Shown here: positions 6,234-6,296 of the stretch, piece after piece
Layout of the letters: each line of letters starts with the position of its first letter
How positions within the stretch are numbered: the first letter of the stretch is position 1
Assembly (NCBI GenBank): GCA_003450655.1
Contig: DMFG01000126.1
Coordinates: 1-6,296, forward strand
DNA: 6,296 nucleotides
Reading direction: 5' to 3'
DNA from: Coxiellaceae bacterium
Lineage (GTDB): Bacteria; Pseudomonadota; Gammaproteobacteria; Coxiellales; Coxiellaceae
The notes under the pieces: generated by a model
What the model saw: the letters and a program-made list of their open reading frames with translations, nothing else
The model's database searches: none
Told to the model about the DNA's origin: nothing
Position numbers and translations under genes: made by a program

Positions 6234-6296
6234 CTACGCACTCATCATCGCGCGGGTCGTATCCAACATGCGATTAGAAAAACCCCATTCATTGTC
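6234..6296 (-). CDS. C-terminal fragment of a GAPDH / erythrose-4-phosphate dehydrogenase family protein
   Basis: The last 20 codons and the TAG stop of a minus-strand gene enter from the right edge. They read DNEWGFSNRMLDTTRAMMSA. DNEWG(F/Y)xNR is the conserved C-terminal motif of type I glyceraldehyde-3-phosphate dehydrogenases, and the following MLDTT is especially close to the end of E. coli Epd (erythrose-4-phosphate dehydrogenase, pyridoxal phosphate synthesis). Both enzymes are cytoplasmic NAD-dependent aldehyde dehydrogenases, and this fragment cannot separate Epd from glycolytic Gap. In gammaproteobacteria such genes often sit with pgk and tkt, which would be expected beyond the edge. 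The gene is cut by the window, not broken. Confidence 0.85.
   Translation of the reverse strand, partial: DNEWGFSNRMLDTTRAMMSA

Noticed and set aside
1..6296. CRISPR arrays, tRNA or rRNA genes, transposases, attachment sites
   Set aside because: I saw no regularly spaced repeats, cloverleaf-like sequence, rRNA signature or mobile-element gene on either strand.

Overview
The window looks like ordinary gammaproteobacterial chromosome. An efp gene overlaps an epmA (genX/poxA) gene, a pairing typical of gammaproteobacteria that beta-lysylate EF-P. PriA and EpmA read very much like their enterobacterial counterparts. I could not name a genus. GC in 60-base lines sampled by eye is about 47-55% in the conserved genes and about 35-47% in the unrecognised gene on the right.

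Layout, left to right. (1) 1-1836, minus: priA, the replication-restart helicase, open at the left window edge and so lacking its C-terminal end. It starts with GTG behind a strong Shine-Dalgarno. (2) 1864-2850, minus: an EamA/DMT-family ten-helix transporter, 27 bases upstream of priA and probably cotranscribed with it. (3) about 2870-2935: a short divergent control region with a clear sigma70 promoter for efp and a possible overlapping promoter facing the transporter. (4) 2936-3505, plus: efp, elongation factor P, with Lys34. (5) 3502-4449, plus: epmA, the EF-P beta-lysyl ligase, overlapping efp by four bases (ATGA). (6) 4450-4579: an intergenic stretch with a weak terminator-like hairpin and a good sigma70 promoter. 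(7) 4580-6169, plus: a 529-residue multi-spanning membrane protein that I do not recognise. (8) 6185-6225: a perfect 14-base inverted repeat between convergent genes. (9) 6234-6296, minus: the last 20 codons of a GAPDH / erythrose-4-phosphate dehydrogenase family gene.

Functionally, efp and epmA form a substrate-and-modifier pair: EpmA attaches (R)-beta-lysine to Lys34 of EF-P, which relieves ribosome stalling at polyproline. The EpmB aminomutase that supplies beta-lysine is not in this window. The divergent position next to efp, where E. coli has epmB, is held here by the transporter. The most novel item is the orphan membrane protein at 4580-6169. It has its own promoter, lower GC, about eight hydrophobic segments that may form four hairpin units, and a glutamate-rich C-terminal tail.
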